DNA of 64,000 nt, taken from Sphingomonas changbaiensis NBRC 104936. GTDB lineage: Bacteria > Pseudomonadota > Alphaproteobacteria > Sphingomonadales > Sphingomonadaceae. Each line of letters opens with the position of its first letter. Position 1 is the first letter of the stretch. Shown here one piece after another: positions 60,053 to 64,000 of the stretch. Location: NCBI RefSeq assembly GCF_000974765.1, contig NZ_BBWU01000052.1, positions 1 through 64,000 of the forward strand, in the 5' to 3' direction. The notes below the pieces were generated by a model that did not search any database, was not told the origin of the DNA, and saw only the letters and a program-made list of their open reading frames with translations. A program made the translations under genes and the position numbers.

Positions 60053-61817
60053 TCCGCCACAGCCAATAGGGCGAGCCCTTCGGCAGCGGCACAGGCTCGA
60101 GCCACGGGAAGCGCGCGCCGCGTTCGAGCTGGGCATAGAATCCCTTGGGGCTGCGCGAGCGGTAGAGCGTCGATTCGGACATATAGGGGCAGACCAGCAG
60201 CAGCGTCGCCCCATGCCGCTTGGCGATCGCCCGCGCCTGTTCGGGGGGCCCGTCGAACGCGTGATGGATGTCCAGGATCGCCTGCTGGTTGCGGTGATAG
60301 GGCCCGGCGATCGCCTTGTGGTGCGTGACGGTGATCAGTCGGGGGCCCAGGTCGACAAACGTCATGACTGTCGCCGGCGGCAGCAGCGCGATCGGATGGA
60401 GCGACGGCAGGGTCGGGCAGGTCCGGTTGGCGTGCTCGACCTTGTCCCAGAATGGCTTGTCCTTCTTCTGCTCGGTCGGGAGCAGCGGGAAGACGGCGTA
60501 GGTGGCGATGCCGGACACCAGCAGGAACGCGCCGGCAATCCCGAACACCCGCACCAGCATCCGTTCGGACGCCGCGAACCAGCCGATCAGGTGCCAGCCG
60601 AGAAAGGTCGCGCCAATCACCCCGATCAGCTGCGCCGCCGGCCCGACGCGGACCTGCCAGAACAGCATGCCGACCGCGAATAGCGACAGCACGACGATCG
60701 ACGACCAGCAATAGACGGCTTCGTCGCGCCGCGCCCGCCAGATCGCCCAGGCGGCGCCGATCAGCCCGATCGTCGGGATGGTGAGCCCGGCGATGATCGT
60801 GTCCGCATTCTGCATGTAGATCGGCCGCGCCTCGCGCACGTTCGACAGCCAGAGCTTGTAGAGTTCGGGCGACACCCCTTCCAGCCGGCCGCGGCAGTGC
60901 GGCCAGGTGAACCAGTAGAAGCCCGCGACGATGGCGCCTGCGCCGAGTGCCAGCAGCAGCCGCGCGCGCCAGCCGGCCGGGTCGAGCTGGCTCAGCAGCA
61001 GCAGGCCGGCGCAAGCGACCAGGATCGTCGACAGCCACACCGGCGACAGCGCGTCGCACACGGGCGCGCGGTTGGCATAGGAGGCAAAGAGGACGAACCC
61101 GATCGCCGAGGCGATCGCGAACGAGATCGCGTAGGAGACCATCCGCGGCTTCGCCTCGCGCCGCCCGATCCAGCGCAGCGCGATCGAGGCGCCGGCGACG
61201 GCGATAAAGGGCAGCAGCTCCAGCCCGATCACCAGCGACAATGCGCTCGCGATGCCGACGGTGATGCCGCCGCGCACGCGTTGCGGATCGGCCAGTGCGG
61301 CGATCGTCAGCATCAGAAAGGCAAGCTGCCAGCCATGATGGTCGATCCTCAGCGGCTGGAACATGCCGAGCGCAACCTGGCAGCACAGCACTAGCCCGCA
61401 GGCGACGATATAGGCCAGCGGATGGATCAGTCGCCGCGCGGTCAGGGCGGCGGCGACCATCGTCAGCAGCAGCGGAATCAGCGGCGCGATCGCAACCGCG
61501 GTCTGCTCCGCGATCTTGCCGCCGAACAGCGGCCGGACCAGCAGGATGATGCCGGCGATCGGCAGGTCGACCAGCCGCGACCAATGGATGTCGAATCCCT
61601 GCGGCGGGTTCAGCTTGTACTGCCTCAGGTCGTACCAGCCCTGCCCGTTCAGCCAGGCACGAACCTGGCTGATCCGCATATTGTCGTCGGTGTCGCCAAG
61701 CGCGAACCAGTGGATGGCGCCCCAGCGCTGCCACAGCAGCCAGGCGCAGGCGGCGAGCCAGATCAGCACCACCACCAGCCGCCAGCGATCGAGCAGCAAC
61801 TTGCTTTCCGCGGACAT
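60045..61817 (-). CDS. Large membrane protein, GT-C glycosyltransferase-like
   Basis: 590 residues with about eleven helices. The first loop carries GDTDDNMRISQVRAWLNGQG with an acidic DTDD, as in GT-C enzymes of the oligosaccharyltransferase/STT3 or PMT type, and LRIDHHGWQLA lies in a later loop. The C-terminal 140 residues form a soluble domain. It is a plausible enzyme of surface glycan or protein glycosylation, matching the GtrA, GT2 and methyltransferase genes beyond it, but no substrate is indicated. Confidence 0.7.
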   Translation of the reverse strand: MSAESKLLLDRWRLVVVLIWLAACAWLLWQRWGAIHWFALGDTDDNMRISQVRAWLNGQGWYDLRQYKLNPPQGFDIHWSRLVDLPIAGIILLVRPLFGGKIAEQTAVAIAPLIPLLLTMVAAALTARRLIHPLAYIVACGLVLCCQVALGMFQPLRIDHHGWQLAFLMLTIAALADPQRVRGGITVGIASALSLVIGLELLPFIAVAGASIALRWIGRREAKPRMVSYAISFAIASAIGFVLFASYANRAPVCDALSPVWLSTILVACAGLLLLSQLDPAGWRARLLLALGAGAIVAGFYWFTWPHCRGRLEGVSPELYKLWLSNVREARPIYMQNADTIIAGLTIPTIGLIGAAWAIWRARRDEAVYCWSSIVVLSLFAVGMLFWQVRVGPAAQLIGVIGATFLGWHLIGWFAASERMLVRVFGIAGAFLLVSGIATYAVFPLLPTEQKKDKPFWDKVEHANRTCPTLPSLHPIALLPPATVMTFVDLGPRLITVTHHKAIAGPYHRNQQAILDIHHAFDGPPEQARAIAKRHGATLLLVCPYMSESTLYRSRSPKGFYAQLERGARFPWLEPVPLPKGSPYWLWRIK

Positions 61818-61905
61818 ACACTCTTTCCCCGCCCTTGACGCGGCATTAGGGGATCATTCGTAAAGAACAAGCGGCAGCGGCGGGCCGCCTTCGAACGGGA
61901 TCTTC

Positions 61906-62652
61906 ATGACCGACCACGTCTATTCGGGCGGATTCTACGATTATATCGATGCGGGCTCGCGGGCTTCCGCGCGCACAGTCGCGCGCCTGCTGCTGGGCGA
62001 GGTCGCGGTCGAAAGCCTGCTCGACGTCGGCGCCGGCCATGGCGCCTGGGCCGCGGAATGGATCGCAGCGGGCGTGCCCGACGTGGTCGCGGTCGATGGC
62101 GACTATGTCGCGCGCGATCGGCTCGCCATTCCGTCCGATCGCTTTCGCCCGCACGACCTGGCGCAGCCGCTCGACCTCGGCCGCCGGTTCGATCTCGTGC
62201 AGTCATTGGAAGTGGCCGAGCATCTGCCTGCCAGTGCCGCCGACGGATTTGTCGAGACGCTGACCCGTCACGGCGACCTGATCCTGTTCTCGGCCGCGGT
62301 GAAACATCAGGGCGGGGAACACCATGTCAACGAGCAGCCGCTCAGCTATTGGCGCGCCAAGTTCGCCGTCCGCGGCTACGCGCCCTATGACTGGATCCGT
62401 CCCCGCATCGCCGCCGACCGCGCGGTGATGCCCTGGTACCGCTTCAACACCCTGCTGTATGCGAACGAGGCAGGCGCGGCGCGGCTGTCGCCGGCAATCC
62501 GCGCCACGCGCGTGGCCGATGCCGCGCCGGTCGATATTGCGGGCGACCTGCGCTGGCGCACCCGCCGCGCGATGGTGCGGTTGATCCCGCCCGCTCTGGT
62601 CAAGCCGATCGCCATGGCCAAGGCGAACGTCGAAGCGCGTCTGCGGGGCTGA
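61906..62652 (+). CDS. Class I SAM-dependent methyltransferase
   Basis: 248 residues. The SAM site is LLDVGAGHGAWAAEW, followed by VVAVDGDYVARD, FDLVQSLEVAEHLP and LILFSAAVKHQGGEHHVNEQ. The C-terminal part is longer than in the minimal fold and basic. It is one base upstream of gtrA, so it is coupled with that flippase, suggesting methylation of a glycan or lipid-linked sugar. Confidence 0.88.
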   Translation: MTDHVYSGGFYDYIDAGSRASARTVARLLLGEVAVESLLDVGAGHGAWAAEWIAAGVPDVVAVDGDYVARDRLAIPSDRFRPHDLAQPLDLGRRFDLVQSLEVAEHLPASAADGFVETLTRHGDLILFSAAVKHQGGEHHVNEQPLSYWRAKFAVRGYAPYDWIRPRIAADRAVMPWYRFNTLLYANEAGAARLSPAIRATRVADAAPVDIAGDLRWRTRRAMVRLIPPALVKPIAMAKANVEARLRG

Positions 62653-62653
62653 G

Positions 62654-63064
62654 ATGCTGAGCAGGATCGATCCGCAGGCCCGCGCGGCCGCGGCGCAGCT
62701 TGTCCGCTACGTTGTGATCGGCGGCTTCGTCACCGCACTGGGCGCCGCGATCTATTATGGCTGCGCCGAGTTCCTCCACATCGAGCCGCTGATCGCCAAC
62801 CTGATCGCGTTCATCGTCGGCGTGGTCATCGGCTATTTCCTGCACAGCCAGGTGAGCTTTCGCGGGCACGGCGCACGCGACGACCTGGCGCGGACCGGCG
62901 GGCGATTCATCGCCGTCAACCTGTTCGGCCTTACCCTCAATTCATTCTGGGTCTGGTCGCTGGTCCATTGGGCCCAGGGCCCCAATTGGTGGCCGATCGT
63001 CCCGATGGTCTTCGTGACTCCGCTGGCCACGTTCCTGATGCACCGCCACTGGACGTTCGGCTGA
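62654..63064 (+). CDS. GtrA-family flippase-like membrane protein
   Basis: 136 residues with four helices in the GtrA pattern: LVRYVVIGGFVTALGAAIYY, the NLIAFIVGVVIGYFLHSQVS loop, FIAVNLFGLTLNSFWVW, and a C-terminal FVTPLATFLMHRHWTFG. GtrA proteins are thought to flip undecaprenyl-phosphate glucose across the membrane. A GT2 glycosyltransferase gene is convergent with it. The two overlap by 123 bases on opposite strands. Confidence 0.9.
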   Translation: MLSRIDPQARAAAAQLVRYVVIGGFVTALGAAIYYGCAEFLHIEPLIANLIAFIVGVVIGYFLHSQVSFRGHGARDDLARTGGRFIAVNLFGLTLNSFWVWSLVHWAQGPNWWPIVPMVFVTPLATFLMHRHWTFG

Positions 63065-64000
63065 CGCATTGATGCCGAGCCGCGCCGGGCGCCCGCTCCG
63101 CGCGCCGCGGATGTCGGACACGATATAGAGCGGCCGCTGCTTGGACTGGCTGTAGAGCCGGCCCAGATATTCGCCCATCACGCCCAGCACGAACATCTGC
63201 ACCGCGCCCAGGGCGACGACGACCAGCATCAGCGATGTCCAGCCCTCGACCGCCTTGCCCGAGAGCCAGCCGGCAAGGATGTAGACGATCAGCAGCAGCG
63301 AGCCGATCGACAGCAGCATGCCGGCATGGCTGGCGAGCTTCAGCGGCGTCGAGGAGAAGCTGGTCAGCGCGTCGAGCGCAAAGCGAAGCATCTTGCGGAA
63401 CGGATAATTGGTCGTGCCCGCGAACCGTTCGTCGCGATCGTAAGGTAGTGGCACCTGCCGAAAGCCAAGCCACGCGACCATGCCGCGGATGAAGCGCGCC
63501 TGTTCCGGCATCGACAGGAACACATCGAGCGCGCGGCGGCTGATCAGGCGGAAATCGCCGGTGTCGACCGGAATGTTGGTGTCGGTCGCGCGCGACAGCA
63601 GCCGGTAGAACAGCTTGGCCGTTCCCCGCTTGAATGCCGTCTCACCGCCGCGCGTGCGCCTAAGGCCGTAGACGACGTCGGCCCCGGCAAGGTCCATCTC
63701 CCGCATCATTGCCGGCAGCAGCTCGGGCGGATCCTGCAGGTCCGCGTCGATGATCAGGATGCGATCGCCGGCCGCGAGATCGAGCCCGGCCGTCAGTGCG
63801 AGCTGGTGGCCGTGGTTGCGCGACAGGTTCACGACCACGAGGTGCGGATCGCTCGCCGACAGCGCCTGCATGATCTGCCAGCTGGCGTCGCGCGAGCCGT
63901 CATTGACCAGCACGATCTCATGATCGGGCCCGACCGTCTCGTGCGCAGCGGCCGAGAGGCGGCGGTGCAGCTCGGGCAGGCACGCCTCTTCGTTGTAGCA
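62942..64000 (-). CDS. GT2 glycosyltransferase, GtrB/DPM1-like (5' end beyond window)
   Basis: The frame runs off the right edge, so the start is missing. Visible from the edge: YNEEACLPELHRRLS, VNDGSRDASW, LIIDADLQDPPEL (DxD metal site) and VDTGDFRLISRRA of the GT2 polyprenyl-phosphate glycosyltransferase group, then two C-terminal membrane helices (LLSIGSLLLIVYILAGWL, TSLMLVVVALGAVQMFVLGV). It would make polyprenyl-phosphate sugar for GtrA to flip. There is no stop before 62942, so the tail of about 40 residues is read antisense to gtrA and may not be conserved. Confidence 0.88.
   Translation of the reverse strand, partial: CYNEEACLPELHRRLSAAAHETVGPDHEIVLVNDGSRDASWQIMQALSASDPHLVVVNLSRNHGHQLALTAGLDLAAGDRILIIDADLQDPPELLPAMMREMDLAGADVVYGLRRTRGGETAFKRGTAKLFYRLLSRATDTNIPVDTGDFRLISRRALDVFLSMPEQARFIRGMVAWLGFRQVPLPYDRDERFAGTTNYPFRKMLRFALDALTSFSSTPLKLASHAGMLLSIGSLLLIVYILAGWLSGKAVEGWTSLMLVVVALGAVQMFVLGVMGEYLGRLYSQSKQRPLYIVSDIRGARSGRPARLGINASAERPVAVHQERGQRSHEDHRDDRPPIGALGPMDQRPDPE

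Overview
This window is a GC-rich chromosomal segment of an alphaproteobacterium, most likely a Sphingomonas-like member of the Sphingomonadales. The evidence is the PhyR-NepR-EcfG general stress response locus, the ubiquinone (Coq7) and cytochrome bc1 genes, a PEP-CTERM protein ending in PEPATWAMM plus a GFG-type membrane helix, an orphan Flp pilin, many short palindromic intergenic repeats of sphingomonad type, and GTG/TTG starts. There is no transposase, integrase or CRISPR array. Nearly all genes are ordinary core genes; the accessory elements are a toxin-antitoxin pair, a lysis cassette and dispersed palindromes.

Layout. 0.1-8.0 kb is one long leftward run: proA, a ParD/ParE-like pair, nadD, rsfS, rlmH, an EnvC-like factor, ctpA, dsbB, coq7, a secreted protein and a cupin. 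8.0-9.6 kb holds a DUF3667 membrane protein and an orphan RadC-type JAB protein. 9.6-21 kb is again leftward: a lipoprotein methyltransferase, prfB, PBP1A, a cell-wall amidase, exonuclease III, erpA, an M23 peptidase, a ferritin-like DUF455 protein, bcp and glnE.

21.0-25.3 kb is the general stress response locus: a small membrane protein and ecfG behind a perfect GGAAC-N16-CGTT promoter, then phyR, and divergently nepR and a PhyP-like kinase with a degraded ATPase domain. After it comes a second perfect GGAAC-N16-CGTT promoter with no gene behind it, only about 100 nt ending in a strong intrinsic terminator and carrying two C-rich loops. I read this as a sigma-EcfG-dependent small RNA resembling GsrN of Caulobacter; it is the most interesting element here. 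An entericidin gene follows.

25.3-35 kb holds tatBC, an Hsp20, a Crp-family regulator with a perfect TGTGA-N6-TCACA site upstream, a LytTR membrane regulator, a PilZ protein, oligopeptidase B, a thioesterase, a diguanylate cyclase and apt. 35.4-38.2 kb is the cytochrome bc1 operon. 38.4-46 kb has trmL, hemF, a LuxR regulator, a PEP-CTERM protein, Flp pilin, a GNAT, lipB and secreted proteins of unknown role.

45.9-55 kb has dnaE (interrupted in frame by a 90-bp palindromic repeat), an MFS exporter, a glycoside hydrolase, glutathione peroxidase and lolDC. 55.2-64 kb has tRNA-Pro(GGG), an endolysin-holin pair of gene-transfer-agent type, a queuosine-precursor transporter, argB, yggT, folD, marC, and a cell-surface glycan group (GT-C-like membrane protein, methyltransferase, GtrA flippase, GT2 glycosyltransferase running off the right edge).
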